64,000 nt of DNA from Pontiellaceae bacterium B12227 (GTDB lineage Bacteria; Verrucomicrobiota; Kiritimatiellia; Kiritimatiellales; Pontiellaceae). Each line of letters begins with the position of its first letter. Within the stretch, counting starts at the first letter, position 1. The notes beneath the pieces are model-generated. The model made no database searches and had not been told where the DNA came from. It worked only from the letters and a program-made list of their open reading frames with translations. This document shows, in pieces, positions 26,699 to 36,450 of the stretch. Position numbers and translations under genes: made by a program. The DNA is taken from assembly GCA_029432775.1 (NCBI GenBank), contig JAROAZ010000010.1:1-64000 (forward strand), read 5' to 3'.

Positions 26699-26851
26699 AA
26701 TCGGCCTCCTTTCCATTCTATATATACTGCTTTCATCCTCTTCATTAGCGCATCAAGTATGCCATCGAAATATGACGCACATAAAAATGACACAACTACT
26801 TTACGGGGTTTATTTTGCGATAGTTACAGCAGGAATTTTACGCACCCAAAA

Positions 26852-26901
26852 GGGTGCAATAATGCAACCTTCTGCGACGCCATCAGTTGCAACATTGCAA
26901 C
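26852..26901. promoter_or_regulatory. Pair of TGCAAC-type palindromes
   Basis: The 396-base gap between divergent genes (26699-27094) holds two inverted repeats: GGGTGCA-N4-TGCAACC (26852-26869, one mismatch) and GTTGCA-N4-TGCAAC (26886-26901, perfect). Their centres are about 33 bases apart, close to three helix turns. They look like a tandem operator for either the DUF5320/NifX cluster or the hydrolase gene. The regulator is unknown; the rest of the gap shows nothing. Confidence 0.5.
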
Positions 26902-27094
26902 ACCACATAAACCGTCCATCTGGCCGCAGGGGGCTGCGTGCACGAGACCTTCATTTTTTGGTGGAGCACACGTTGCGCATCGTTCACGCCACGAGGTCCC
27001 CTTGGAAGGATTCATAACCCGAAAGAGAATCAGAGTTGCCCCAACGGAAATCTTCAGCTTTTATTCATGAACACTCGTTGGAGGTCCGCTTCGC

Positions 27095-27931
27095 ATGCGT
27101 ATTTCAGAATTTAAACTGATCAGCAGAGATGGTTTGCAGTTGCAGGGCAGACTCTGGGTCCCGGCCCTGCCTCCGAAAGCCGCTGTTGTTCTGATTCATG
27201 GGCTCGGAGAACATGCCGGACGTTACAGCCACACGGTTTCCGCCCTGAATGCGGCCGGATACGCCGTTGCAGCCTGCGATCTGCGCGGGCATGGCAGATC
27301 GGAAGGTAAACGCGGCCATACGCCGCACTATGACCTTTTGCTGGACGATATCTTCCGGACATTGGAAAAAACGGCGGAGCTTGTCCCCTCCCTCCCGCTT
27401 TTTCTCTATGGGCACAGTCTGGGAGGAAATCTGGCGATCACCTACACCCTGAAACACAAACCCGCACTCGCGGGCGTAATTGCCACGGCCCCGCTGTTGC
27501 GGCTGGTGCATGAGCCGCCGATGTGGCAGCAGGCGCTGCTTCGCGGATTTCAGACGCTGAAGGTTCAGCCATCTATTCCAAACGGCATTGATGACAGACA
27601 CCTTTCACGGGATATCAATGTGGTTCGGGCCTACCGGAACGACCCCTTGACACATCGAAAAATAACCGCGCCACTGGCAGTCGGAATGCTCGAAGCCGGA
27701 GAATGGTGCCTGGCGCATGCACACGAATTCCCGACCCCGCTTCTGCTGGTGCATGGAGATGCTGATCAAATTACATCCTTTAAAGCGACGGAAGAGTTTG
27801 CCAATCTGTCTTCAGATCAGTGCACCTTGAAGATTCTACCGGGCGTTTATCACGAACCGCACAACGAACCGGAAAGACGGGAAATCCTGCTGTTTATAAC
27901 AGACTGGCTTAACGGGTGCTTAACTATCTGA
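27095..27931 (+). CDS. Alpha/beta hydrolase, monoacylglycerol-lipase-like
   Basis: 278 residues. Nucleophile Ser 108 in GHSLGG, oxyanion-type HGLGEHAGRY, an acidic residue in HGDADQITS (about 222-224) and His 253 in YHEPHNE complete a catalytic triad. DLRGHGRSEGKRGH is characteristic of the lysophospholipase/monoglyceride lipase group. No signal peptide, so cytoplasmic. Start preceded by GGAGG. Followed 12 bases later by a lipoprotein gene, probably co-transcribed. Confidence 0.88.
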   Translation: MRISEFKLISRDGLQLQGRLWVPALPPKAAVVLIHGLGEHAGRYSHTVSALNAAGYAVAACDLRGHGRSEGKRGHTPHYDLLLDDIFRTLEKTAELVPSLPLFLYGHSLGGNLAITYTLKHKPALAGVIATAPLLRLVHEPPMWQQALLRGFQTLKVQPSIPNGIDDRHLSRDINVVRAYRNDPLTHRKITAPLAVGMLEAGEWCLAHAHEFPTPLLLVHGDADQITSFKATEEFANLSSDQCTLKILPGVYHEPHNEPERREILLFITDWLNGCLTI

Positions 27932-27943
27932 CGGGAGAATCAA

Positions 27944-28534
27944 ATGAAAAAAGAGTTAATACAGATTTCAGCCGCCATGGCTTTGCTGATGCTTACAGGA
28001 TGCGCCACATCATTTCAGGCCAACCAGCTGGACCCTGTTTCAGCATTTCCATCGGTAAAATATAAAAAGACGATATTTGTGGATCTGGCCTATTCCGGGC
28101 GCTTCAACGGCGAAAGCTGGCCCGAAACCGACGAGCAGAATCAGGCCTACCTGAAAGGTCGCTGCAGCCAAATCCTCAATGATTCCGACCTGTTTACTGT
28201 TGTCTCTGACAAAAAGGGCGCCGACTTAACGCTATCGGTTGCTGTGATTAATGACAGAGAGGTCGATTCCTCCAAACAGCTCCGCTCTGCGTTAACGCTT
28301 TACCTGATTCCTTATACAACGTCCGATTCCTTCCGCTCGCTGGCAATGCTGAGGCAGACTTCAACCGGGAAAGATTATAAGTTTTCTTTCAAGGACGGGG
28401 TAATCCACAAACAGGCCCTATGGCTCGCGCCGCTGGCCCCGTTTAAATCCACTGGTCGGGGAATCGAGCAGTGCACCGACCGGATCTTTGAAAACCTGTG
28501 CCTGGAAATCCACGACACAGGTCTTCTGAAATAA
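27944..28534 (+). CDS. Lipoprotein of unknown function
   Basis: 196 residues with a lipobox LTGC (Cys 20), so lipid-anchored. The body has an N-terminal strand pattern (KTIFVDLAYSG), a charged middle and a C-terminal helix (IEQCTDRIFENLCLEI). Weakly like lipoproteins that bind partner proteins through a DUF4136-type fold, but no family is claimed. GGGAGAA precedes the start. Confidence 0.75.
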   Translation: MKKELIQISAAMALLMLTGCATSFQANQLDPVSAFPSVKYKKTIFVDLAYSGRFNGESWPETDEQNQAYLKGRCSQILNDSDLFTVVSDKKGADLTLSVAVINDREVDSSKQLRSALTLYLIPYTTSDSFRSLAMLRQTSTGKDYKFSFKDGVIHKQALWLAPLAPFKSTGRGIEQCTDRIFENLCLEIHDTGLLK

Positions 28535-28536
28535 TC

Positions 28537-30495
28537 CTACTCATATCGCAGTGCATCGATCGGATTGAGCAACGCTGCTTTGCGGGCGGGCCAGATACCG
28601 AACACAATCCCGATAATGGCTGAGAAACCAAAGGCCATATAGATTGATTCGCGGGTAAACATGACCTGCATACCGGCAAACCGTTCCACCAGATAGCCTG
28701 CCCCCGCGCCCAGTGCAATGCCGAGGCACCCGCCGAAGAAGCTGATAATCAGGGCCTCGATGAGGAACTGCATCAGCACATCAACGCCCCGGGCTCCCAG
28801 TGCTTTGCGCAGACCGATCTCGCGCGTCCGTTCCGTGACGGAAACGAGCATAATATTCATGATGCCGATGCCGCCGACCACCAGCGCAATCGACGCAATA
28901 CTGGAAAGCAGTACCGACATCACCCGGCTGGTGGAAGAAACAGCATCCTGAATCTCCGCCAGGTTCCGGATATCAAAAGGATTTTCGGCCGAGCCGGTCC
29001 GGTGGCGCTGGCCCATTAAGGCCATGATGCTGGTTTGAGCACGGTCCATATTTTCCGCTTCATCGATCTGGATTTCAACGCGGTCCAGATACTGTTTACC
29101 GAACAGGCGGCGCATGGCGGTGGTGGTCGGGACAAACGCGGTATCATCGTAATCGCGGAAGCCGCTGCTTCCTTTTTCCGGAAGCACACCGACCACCGTA
29201 AAGGTTTGCCGGTTGATTTTCATCTGCTTGCCGACCGGATTTTCGCCCCCGAACAGCTCGCGGGCGGGGGTTACCCCGATCACGGCCACCCGGGCCCGGG
29301 AATTCAGATCTTCATCGGTAATAAAACGGCCCACCTGGGGTTCATAGGAACGCATGGTTTCATAGTCCGGATCCACGCCCTGCACCCGGCAGCTCCAGTT
29401 CAGATTTCCGACCTTCAGCTGGGCATTTCCATCAACCGTCGGGCTGATCCGCACCACGTGTTCCACTTCTTCACGAATGGCTTTCACATCGGCAGCCGAC
29501 AGACGCGAGGAGGATCCCGATGCCTGGCGCACGCCACCACGGGAACGACGCTGCGGCATGAGCATCAGCAGATTGGAGCCGAGCCGGCTCATCTGATCTT
29601 CCACAGCGGCCTTGGCACCATTACCCACTGCAACCGTTGCAATGACCGCCGCCACACCAATCATGATGCCAAGCGCAGAGAGCGCCGTGCGCACTTTATT
29701 GGCTGTTAACGAACGGATCGACTGTTTGACGAGTACCAGCCCTTCGCGGATGGCCCGCAGGCTGAACCCTTTCCGGCCTGCTTGCTCCTCTTCGCGGTTT
29801 TCAACGTCTGGAACAGCCGGAGCAGTTGGGTTCGGTGCATCGGAAAGAATCTTGCCATCGCGGATTTCAATAATGCGCTGTGCGTGGTTGGCCACGTTGG
29901 CATCGTGTGTTACGAGAATAATGGTGAGGCCGCTTGCATGCAGCTCGCTCATGACTTCCATAATCTCTTTTGCACTTTTAGAGTCGAGGTTCCCCGTCGG
30001 TTCATCGGCAAAAATAAGCGAAGGACTGTTCACCAGCGCCCGGGCAATGGCGACGCGCTGCTGCTGACCGCCGGAAAGCTCGTTGGTGTGGTGCGACTTG
30101 CGGTCGCCCAACCCCACGAGATCCAGCATTTTATCCGCAAGATCGGCCTTTTTTCCATTGCGGGCATAAATGAGCGGAAGCCCTACGTTTTCCAGCGCAC
30201 TGGTCCGCTTGAGCAGATTAAACTGCTGAAAGACAAACCCCATGACCCGGTTCCGGAACGAGGCCAGCTCGTTTTCATCGTATTTTGTGACATCCGTTCC
30301 GGCAATTTCAAAAGTTCCGGAGTCTGGAACATCGAGCAGCCCCAGAATATGCATGAGCGTCGATTTACCCGACCCCGAGGCTCCGATGATGGCCACATAT
30401 TCGCCCTTCTCAATGGAAAGGGAAACCCCATCAAGCGCCCGGACCTCGATCTCGCCCATCTGATAGGTTTTTCGGAGATTTTCAACTTTGATCAT
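28537..30495 (-). CDS. MacB-type ABC transporter, ATPase fused to permease
   Basis: 652 residues. N-terminal ABC ATPase with Walker A GASGSGKST (38-46), signature LSGGQQQR and Walker B LIFADEPTG. C-terminal MacB-like permease with one helix near residue 280, a long periplasmic domain and three closing helices (FtsX fold). Typical of mechanotransmission exporters for antibiotics, peptides or lipoproteins. The start overlaps the adaptor stop by ATGA, and with the TolC-like gene it makes a complete tripartite pump. Confidence 0.92.
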   Translation of the reverse strand: MIKVENLRKTYQMGEIEVRALDGVSLSIEKGEYVAIIGASGSGKSTLMHILGLLDVPDSGTFEIAGTDVTKYDENELASFRNRVMGFVFQQFNLLKRTSALENVGLPLIYARNGKKADLADKMLDLVGLGDRKSHHTNELSGGQQQRVAIARALVNSPSLIFADEPTGNLDSKSAKEIMEVMSELHASGLTIILVTHDANVANHAQRIIEIRDGKILSDAPNPTAPAVPDVENREEEQAGRKGFSLRAIREGLVLVKQSIRSLTANKVRTALSALGIMIGVAAVIATVAVGNGAKAAVEDQMSRLGSNLLMLMPQRRSRGGVRQASGSSSRLSAADVKAIREEVEHVVRISPTVDGNAQLKVGNLNWSCRVQGVDPDYETMRSYEPQVGRFITDEDLNSRARVAVIGVTPARELFGGENPVGKQMKINRQTFTVVGVLPEKGSSGFRDYDDTAFVPTTTAMRRLFGKQYLDRVEIQIDEAENMDRAQTSIMALMGQRHRTGSAENPFDIRNLAEIQDAVSSTSRVMSVLLSSIASIALVVGGIGIMNIMLVSVTERTREIGLRKALGARGVDVLMQFLIEALIISFFGGCLGIALGAGAGYLVERFAGMQVMFTRESIYMAFGFSAIIGIVFGIWPARKAALLNPIDALRYE

Positions 30496-31691
30496 CTGCC
30501 ACGACCTCCACCCATGGTCGGCATAAACGGATTTTTAGCTGAAGAGGATTTTCCACCGCCCAGACTGATTGTTTTCACCAGCACTTCGTCGCCTTCTTCC
30601 AGCCCTTCAAGAATTTCTGTATAGGAGCCGTCGCTGACGCCCACCTTAATGGTTTTCTGCTCCGGCTCTTCCGGGTTGTCGGTCGCAACCAGCACATAAT
30701 ATTCAGTAGCGCTGCCCGGCTTGCGCTTGCTTCCGCCGGATCCACCGCCAGGTCCACCGCCGGATCCGCCGCCCTGGCCGCCGGGACGCCTGCCCCCTTG
30801 GCCAAAACTCGCAAGACGTTCCTTGATCTCTGCATCAGAAAGGCCGCGTTCCTTCATTTTGCTGATCATGAACGACTTGCGTTCATCTTCCGACATGGTG
30901 GAAAAATCGGGCCGGTCGCCGCCCCCCGATTTACTGCTGCTCTTCTGCTTTACGGCGGAAGCCGGCAACGCAAGGATGCCTTCTTTTTCTTCAACCACAA
31001 ATTCCAGATTGGCTGTCATCCCGCTGCGCGCAAAACGCGGAACCCGGTTAGGACGGACATCCACTTCATACATGGTTACATTACTGACGGTCTTTGCATC
31101 GTAGGCAATCTTCTCTACCACACATTCAAACTCACGGTCCGCATACGCTTCGAGTGCCACCTTGACCGCCTGCTCATTTTCAACCTGACCGATATCCGTT
31201 TCATCGAGGTTCGCCACAATAATCAGATCGTCGGCAATCACCACAACAGCATCGTTCACGCCAATCGACTGCCCCGGCTCGAAGTTCCGGGCAATGATCG
31301 TTCCATCCAGCGGGGAAATCAGCGGAGAGGGCTTATAGAGATCTTCCCAGTATGCCAGTTCTTCTTTACTGGTGGCCAGAGCCGCATCGAGCAACGTGGC
31401 ACGCTCCGTGGAACTGATCCATCCGAGAATCTGGCCCTTCTTCACCTTGTCGCCTTCGTCCACCATCAACTCTTCCAGGCGGCCGGCAATCGGCGGCTTC
31501 ACATCCAAACGGTTTCGCGGCTGCACTTCGCCCGTCGATTCGACGGTGATGCGGATATCCCGCACCTCCACGACTTCCTTATCATACGAGGGTTTCTCTG
31601 CCTCAACAGCAGTCTGCTTTGAGTTATAATACCAATAGCCTGCACCGCCGACTACACCCAGAACCACAATCCATTTAATCGCTTTTTTCAT
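30492..31691 (-). CDS. MacA-like periplasmic adaptor with Gly-rich insertion
   Basis: 399 residues. N-terminal anchor helix, then biotinyl-lipoyl-like and coiled-coil parts (GRLEELMVDEGDKVKKGQILG), as in HlyD/RND adaptor proteins. Unusual: residues about 260-345 hold a charged helical segment (SEDERKSFMISKMKERGLSD) followed by a glycine/serine/arginine linker, inserted before the last beta part. Start at MKKAIK; the upstream 16 codons are not needed. One base after the TolC-like stop. Confidence 0.88.
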   Translation of the reverse strand: MKKAIKWIVVLGVVGGAGYWYYNSKQTAVEAEKPSYDKEVVEVRDIRITVESTGEVQPRNRLDVKPPIAGRLEELMVDEGDKVKKGQILGWISSTERATLLDAALATSKEELAYWEDLYKPSPLISPLDGTIIARNFEPGQSIGVNDAVVVIADDLIIVANLDETDIGQVENEQAVKVALEAYADREFECVVEKIAYDAKTVSNVTMYEVDVRPNRVPRFARSGMTANLEFVVEEKEGILALPASAVKQKSSSKSGGGDRPDFSTMSEDERKSFMISKMKERGLSDAEIKERLASFGQGGRRPGGQGGGSGGGPGGGSGGSKRKPGSATEYYVLVATDNPEEPEQKTIKVGVSDGSYTEILEGLEEGDEVLVKTISLGGGKSSSAKNPFMPTMGGGRGR

Positions 31692-31692
31692 C

Positions 31693-32967
31693 TTACTCAC
31701 CCTTCTCCGTGCTCTGCCAAATACTCCAACCCAATGCATTTTTCCAACGTGCCTGTTCCTGTTCAGAGGTGCGCCGGCGCAGCAAATGGGTTTTGCCCTG
31801 ATTAATCAAATTACTTTCAATAATGTCCCAGTCTTCATAGGAGAGCAGGCCCTGCTTATATTTGGTGGTCGAGATTTTCGCCCGCAATTCCTCTGCTTCG
31901 AACAACTGCTTCTGAACCGCTTCATTTTCCACCGCATCAGCATAAGAATTCCAACGCTGCTGAAGTGTCGCCATCAGGGTATTTGCAGTATCCATGAGAT
32001 CCATTTCTGACTGAATGATTTTTTCTTTCGCTGCGGCGACATCACTTTTGAGCTGGTTACCGGTATAAATCGGCATACTCGCATTCAGGCTGATGCCCCA
32101 GTTGGCATCATAGATTTCAAAACCGGTCGAATCTCCAATTCCAGCAGATCCCCTGAAGTTCACCTGAGGGAACCGCGCGCTGCGGGTCACTTTCATACCC
32201 TGCCTGGCCGCTTCGATCTGCGTCGTAGCGATAACATAATTCGGGGTCTGTTTCATCAGGCCGACCAGATCACCCAATACATCCGGCGGATTGGCCTGAA
32301 GGTCACCGGTGGCACCGCCGGCCATTTCCATCATCCCCATGGCCGCCGCCAGATTCCGCAGGGCATATTCCAGCGATCGCCTGGCCTCCCGAACCTCATA
32401 TGCCGACTGCGCCAACTGAGCCTTACTTCGAGCCAGCGATCCTGCATTTTCACGCCCCCCATCAAAGCGCAACTGGATCAGTCTGACGTTGTCGCTGCGA
32501 CGCTCTTCAATTTTTTCGGTTAATTCAACCAGGTCCTGGGCATACAGCACATCAATATAAGCCAGCCGCGTGCGCAGCTCGACATCGGACAGCGTTTTCC
32601 GATATTGCTCATTACCGATCTCTAACTGCGCAATGGCCCGCCGGCGCTTAGCCGTATTACCACCGGCGGTAAAAAGATCCTGCTTCAAAGAAAGGCTTGC
32701 GCTGGAACTACTCCGTGTGGTCCAGCTTCCATCTCGTTCCGTCTGGCCGGTCCCGGCACTCAATCCACCATCTATCTGCGGTAGGAAGCCTGAACTGGCA
32801 GAGGCAATACCGAATTCCAGCTCACGAACGGCCGCCCGGGCGGATACCAGATCGGGATTATAAGTCCTGGTCTTTTCCAGACACGCCTCCCACGTCAGGA
32901 AATCATTGGTTTGTGCCAGCACCGCCGACACCGACAACAGGGTTGCTGTTAACAGTTTCTTTTTCAT
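31693..32967 (-). CDS. TolC-family outer-membrane efflux protein
   Basis: 424 residues: signal peptide (1-19) and two repeated helix-hairpin halves typical of outer membrane efflux proteins (VSARAAVRELEFGIASASSG; IEAARQGMKVTRSARFPQVN). Forms the outer-membrane exit duct for the MacAB-type pump encoded downstream. Start behind GGAGAAAT. First gene of the three-gene operon; a degenerate TTCCAA-type palindrome lies at 33045-33059. Confidence 0.88.
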   Translation of the reverse strand: MKKKLLTATLLSVSAVLAQTNDFLTWEACLEKTRTYNPDLVSARAAVRELEFGIASASSGFLPQIDGGLSAGTGQTERDGSWTTRSSSSASLSLKQDLFTAGGNTAKRRRAIAQLEIGNEQYRKTLSDVELRTRLAYIDVLYAQDLVELTEKIEERRSDNVRLIQLRFDGGRENAGSLARSKAQLAQSAYEVREARRSLEYALRNLAAAMGMMEMAGGATGDLQANPPDVLGDLVGLMKQTPNYVIATTQIEAARQGMKVTRSARFPQVNFRGSAGIGDSTGFEIYDANWGISLNASMPIYTGNQLKSDVAAAKEKIIQSEMDLMDTANTLMATLQQRWNSYADAVENEAVQKQLFEAEELRAKISTTKYKQGLLSYEDWDIIESNLINQGKTHLLRRRTSEQEQARWKNALGWSIWQSTEKGE

Positions 32968-33044
32968 TATTTCTCCGTGCAAAAATATAGAACCAATCCA
33001 CGACAGGATTATTGCAAAGAAATATTTAAAATGTCTGTTTTAAT

Positions 33045-33059
33045 TTTCAACTATTGGAA
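33045..33059. repeat. Near-match to the TTCCAA palindrome (TTTCAACTATTGGAA)
   Basis: One mismatch from the consensus. It lies 78 bases before the TolC-like start, in a 229-base gap that otherwise shows nothing. Confidence 0.45.
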
Positions 33060-33196
33060 ATGCGGGAATGTTATCGGTCTATCGTATAACCCGTCATCCC
33101 CCATAAACCAATGGAATCTTTACTTTCACGATCCGGAATGCCGGCCGAAACAGGAGTGCCGACCAATGCGTTCGCAATGACGATCAAAACAATAAT

Positions 33197-34357
33197 TTAA
33201 TGAAGCCTCGCGCGTATGCGATAGAAGCGGTTGCTACCGGTAGCCGGAATATTTGCTGAAGTGGTCGGCTCAGCCCCATCGAACCAGCCGGTGGCCGCCG
33301 ACCAGGCCGTATTGGTTAGATGATCATTCTGCTCAATCTGATATTTCCGATTCGTGGAACTCGTAAAGACGATGTCCATGCCATTCGTAAACGCTGTCAT
33401 TTGCAGGAATGAACTTCCAAGGTTTGGATCCGTATCCGCAATCCACTCCTCATAGTTGCTGAAGCCATCTTCATCCGGGTCCGCACCAGCCTCGGTTTCG
33501 CCCGTTGAGCTTTCCCAATGATCCGGCAGTCCGTCCATGTCCGTATCGTAATCGGGAATGCTATTCGTAATCCAGGCCACATGATTCTTCAGATGCACCG
33601 CATAATTGCCATTGTATGGATTTGAACCGGATAGATTTACCGTGATGCCGGTAATTTTCCAGTCGCCGCCTGATTCGATAAAAACCGGACTGCCCGAATC
33701 GTGTTGTGCACCACCCGCCTCGTACGGTGTGTCATTTGTATTGAAATCGGTGTGGAAACAATAACTCGAAACATCTCCTGCCTCACCACCCACATTTCCG
33801 GCAAGGGTAGCATACTGTCCACTGCCTTCATTCGAGCCCCAGCGCTTCGTCCAGGCCCCGTATGGCCCGTTGCTGAAGGTCGTCTGCGTTACGGCCCCCG
33901 TCCGGCCATAACCACACATGACCAATGGCTCATAAACCTCTATCGTTTGTTTAAATCTGCCTGAACCCACCTGTTCCTCATGAAAGATTTCACCATCATG
34001 CAATAAATAGTAACCCGGAAACGGTTTATCAAATTTAACCAACGCCAGATCAGCCGTGTCGTGGAGAATATAGTCCGTCTGGGTATAGACTTCCCCATCG
34101 ATGACAATATCACTGCTGAGCCCGAAATCATCGGCCACATGGGCGGCCGTCAACAGCCAGTAATGGTCCACCGCAACGGCTGAAGACGTCCGGTAGTTAT
34201 AAACAAAATCCCAATTGAACGTGTTATACGGAGCAACGCTCGCCGAAGGAGCCGTCTCACTCACCAACAGATTCGCAGTAGCAATTGCATAGCAGCTCTC
34301 TGTCAACACGAGAAAGGCTATGCTCATTGAAAATAAAGTAGAAACCAACCGGCTCAT
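33197..34357 (-). CDS. Secreted trypsin-like serine protease with calcium-type repeats
   Basis: 386 residues. Signal peptide about 1-26. Triad: His 73 (LLTAAHV), Asp 102 (DTADLALVKF) and Ser 220 (HDSGSP). Residues about 275-310 carry Asp-rich thrombospondin-3-like loops (DTDMDGLPDHWE; DPDEDGFSNYEEW), often Ca2+-binding. The final 70 residues are beta-rich and end FYRIRARLH, a tail seen in surface proteins of this lineage. Extracellular protease; substrate unknown. AGAGG precedes the start. Confidence 0.85.
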   Translation of the reverse strand: MSRLVSTLFSMSIAFLVLTESCYAIATANLLVSETAPSASVAPYNTFNWDFVYNYRTSSAVAVDHYWLLTAAHVADDFGLSSDIVIDGEVYTQTDYILHDTADLALVKFDKPFPGYYLLHDGEIFHEEQVGSGRFKQTIEVYEPLVMCGYGRTGAVTQTTFSNGPYGAWTKRWGSNEGSGQYATLAGNVGGEAGDVSSYCFHTDFNTNDTPYEAGGAQHDSGSPVFIESGGDWKITGITVNLSGSNPYNGNYAVHLKNHVAWITNSIPDYDTDMDGLPDHWESSTGETEAGADPDEDGFSNYEEWIADTDPNLGSSFLQMTAFTNGMDIVFTSSTNRKYQIEQNDHLTNTAWSAATGWFDGAEPTTSANIPATGSNRFYRIRARLH

Positions 34358-34448
34358 TTAAACCTCTGCTTATTCAAAATTGTCTCATAATGGCCACAGC
34401 CCATCGTGAATATCGAAATAAAATAGTACATTTTACTAGCAGGATTCT

Positions 34449-34463
34449 TTCCAATCCTTGGAA
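34449..34463. repeat. Palindrome TTCCAATCCTTGGAA
   Basis: Perfect copy of the dispersed motif in the divergent gap between the protease (starts 34357, minus) and cmoA (starts 34504, plus), 40 bases before cmoA. Confidence 0.8.
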
Positions 34464-34503
34464 GTTCTGGAGGTTTCGGAACGATCTGCTACATTCCGCC
34501 GCT

Positions 34504-35229
34504 ATGAGTAAAGACCAAGTTTACAGCGATTCCATGGCGAACATCGCCGACTTCAGCTTCGATGCGCAGGTGGCCGACGTGTTCACCGATATGATCGAAC
34601 GCTCCGTTCCCGGCTACCGCTCCATCATCACCATGATCGAAACGCTGACCGAGCACTATGCCCAACCCGGCTCCAACCTCTACGATTTAGGCTGCTCACT
34701 GGGCGGTGCCACCCTTTCGATGACACGCGGCATTGCGGCCGAAGGCTGTGAAATTATTGCGATCGACAACTCCGCCGCCATGGTAGAGCGCTGCCGCAAG
34801 GCGATGGAGCGCTGTCACACGTGCGCAGGGGTGACCGTTCGTGAGGGCGACATCCGGGATCTCGATATTCAGGAAGCCTCGGTTGTGGTGCTCAACTTCA
34901 CCCTGCAGTTCATTCCACCCGAAGACCGTTTCCGGTTATTGGAAAAAATATCCGCCGGCATGCGCCCGGGCGGCGTGCTGATTCTCTCGGAAAAGGTGAT
35001 CTTTGAAGATAAGCACCTCGATGAACTGCTGTTTGATATTCACCACGACTTTAAAAGGGCGCATGGCTATTCCGACCTGGAGATCAGCCAGAAACGCTCT
35101 GCGCTCGAAAATGTGCTCATCCCCGAAACCATCCCCACCCACCGCAACCGCCTGCTCACCGCCGGCTTTACCTCGGTCGACGTCTGGTTCCAGTGCTTCA
35201 ACTTTATGTCCATGCTCGCCGTCAAATAA
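34504..35229 (+). CDS. cmoA: Carboxy-S-adenosylmethionine synthase CmoA
   Basis: 241 residues, close to the usual 247. FSFDAQVADVFTDMIERSVPGY and DLGCSLGGATLS are strongly diagnostic of CmoA, which makes carboxy-S-adenosylmethionine from SAM and prephenate for wobble-uridine modification. Start set at MSKDQVYSD, as in known CmoA; 38 upstream codons lack protein character. The partner cmoB follows. Cytoplasmic. Confidence 0.95.
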   Translation: MSKDQVYSDSMANIADFSFDAQVADVFTDMIERSVPGYRSIITMIETLTEHYAQPGSNLYDLGCSLGGATLSMTRGIAAEGCEIIAIDNSAAMVERCRKAMERCHTCAGVTVREGDIRDLDIQEASVVVLNFTLQFIPPEDRFRLLEKISAGMRPGGVLILSEKVIFEDKHLDELLFDIHHDFKRAHGYSDLEISQKRSALENVLIPETIPTHRNRLLTAGFTSVDVWFQCFNFMSMLAVK

Positions 35230-35231
35230 AT

Positions 35232-35293
35232 CATCCACAGATTTCACGGATTACACAGATGACCTAATCCGCGAAATCTGCGTAATCTGTGGA
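35232..35293. repeat. Intergenic ATCCACAGATT-type inverted repeat
   Basis: The 69-base cmoA-cmoB spacer is almost entirely an imperfect inverted repeat bounded by ATCCACAGATT (35232-35242) and its complement AATCTGTGGAT (35283-35293). Sequences of this kind recur between genes in many environmental bacterial genomes. No promoter is evident within it. Confidence 0.65.
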
Positions 35294-35298
35294 TTCCT

Positions 35299-36252
35299 AT
35301 GAAAATAGATTATTCAGAATTATACGACCAACTCCACGGCACCGACCTCGAATCATGGATCGATTTGCTGCCCGGCCTGATTGCCCACGGCCTGCGCCCG
35401 GAGCGCCACGGCCTCATGCCGCAGTGGGAAGCCGCTCTCGATCAACTTCCAGTCATTGGAAACAATTCTGTGGAGCTCAAAACCGAGGTCCGGGCCGAGG
35501 GCGAAGAGTTCCAGGGATTGGAAGAAAACCTGCGCACCTTCCACCCCTGGCGCAAAGGTCCTTACCACGTGCACGGGATCCATATCGATACCGAATGGCG
35601 GTCCGACTGGAAGTGGGACCGGGTGATCCCGCATATCCAACCATTGGAAGGCCGCACGATCCTCGATGTCGGCTGCGGCAACGGATATCACTGCTGGCGC
35701 ATGGCCGGCGAAGGCGCAAAGCTGGTCGTCGGCGTTGACCCCTCCGCCATGTTCGTCTGCCAGTTTTTCGCTATGAAAAATTTCCTGCGCGATCCCCGCG
35801 CCTGGGTGCTGCCGCTCGGCATTGAAGATGTCCCAGCCACACCCGGCGTATTTGATACCGTCTTTTCCATGGGCGTGCTTTACCACCGCAAATCGCCCAT
35901 CGAACACATTGAGCATTTGAAATCATTCCTGAAGCCCGGCGGCGAGCTGGTGCTGGAAACCCTAGTCGCTGACGGACCGGAAGGCTATTCGCTGATTCCG
36001 CACGGCCGCTATGCCAAAATGCGCAACGTCTGGTTCATCCCCTCCATCCAGACCCTGGAACTCTGGATGAAACGCTGCGGATTGAAAAACATCCGCACCG
36101 TCGATGAAAACGTCACATCGCTCGAAGAGCAGCGCACCACCGACTGGATGACGTTCGAATCTCTGCCCGACTATCTCGACCCCGCCGACCGCACCAAAAC
36201 CATTGAAGGCCACCCCGCCCCCAAACGCGCCGTCGTGGTGGCGACCATCTGA
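35299..36252 (+). CDS. cmoB: tRNA U34 carboxymethyltransferase CmoB
   Basis: 317 residues, family length about 323. PWRKGPYHVHGIHIDTEWRS, LDVGCGNGYHCWRM and VVGVDPSAMF are canonical CmoB segments. It transfers the carboxymethyl group from carboxy-SAM to 5-hydroxyuridine at tRNA position 34, giving cmo5U. Separated from cmoA by the repeat at 35232. Two imperfect TTCCAA-type palindromes occur inside the gene (35447-35461, 35509-35523). Confidence 0.95.
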   Translation: MKIDYSELYDQLHGTDLESWIDLLPGLIAHGLRPERHGLMPQWEAALDQLPVIGNNSVELKTEVRAEGEEFQGLEENLRTFHPWRKGPYHVHGIHIDTEWRSDWKWDRVIPHIQPLEGRTILDVGCGNGYHCWRMAGEGAKLVVGVDPSAMFVCQFFAMKNFLRDPRAWVLPLGIEDVPATPGVFDTVFSMGVLYHRKSPIEHIEHLKSFLKPGGELVLETLVADGPEGYSLIPHGRYAKMRNVWFIPSIQTLELWMKRCGLKNIRTVDENVTSLEEQRTTDWMTFESLPDYLDPADRTKTIEGHPAPKRAVVVATI

Positions 36253-36450
36253 TTTTATCTCTTATAAAAACGTCTGCTTCTTTACACGCAATGGGCTGCG
36301 TTTCGGACAGGCAGACATTGACGCCGGAATTCCCGATTCAGTCTAAATACTGAGATAATTATAACCATTCAGCTATACCCACACATATTGGCCCGCAACC
36401 TGCTTTGTGACAGCATCATTAAGTTTATGATAATTTAAAAGGATTCCAAC

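Noticed and set aside
27353-27367. Further TTCCAA-type palindrome in the hydrolase gene
   Set aside because: Two mismatches and encodes a common FRTLEK peptide; similar two-mismatch hits (for example near 34932) are expected from codon use.
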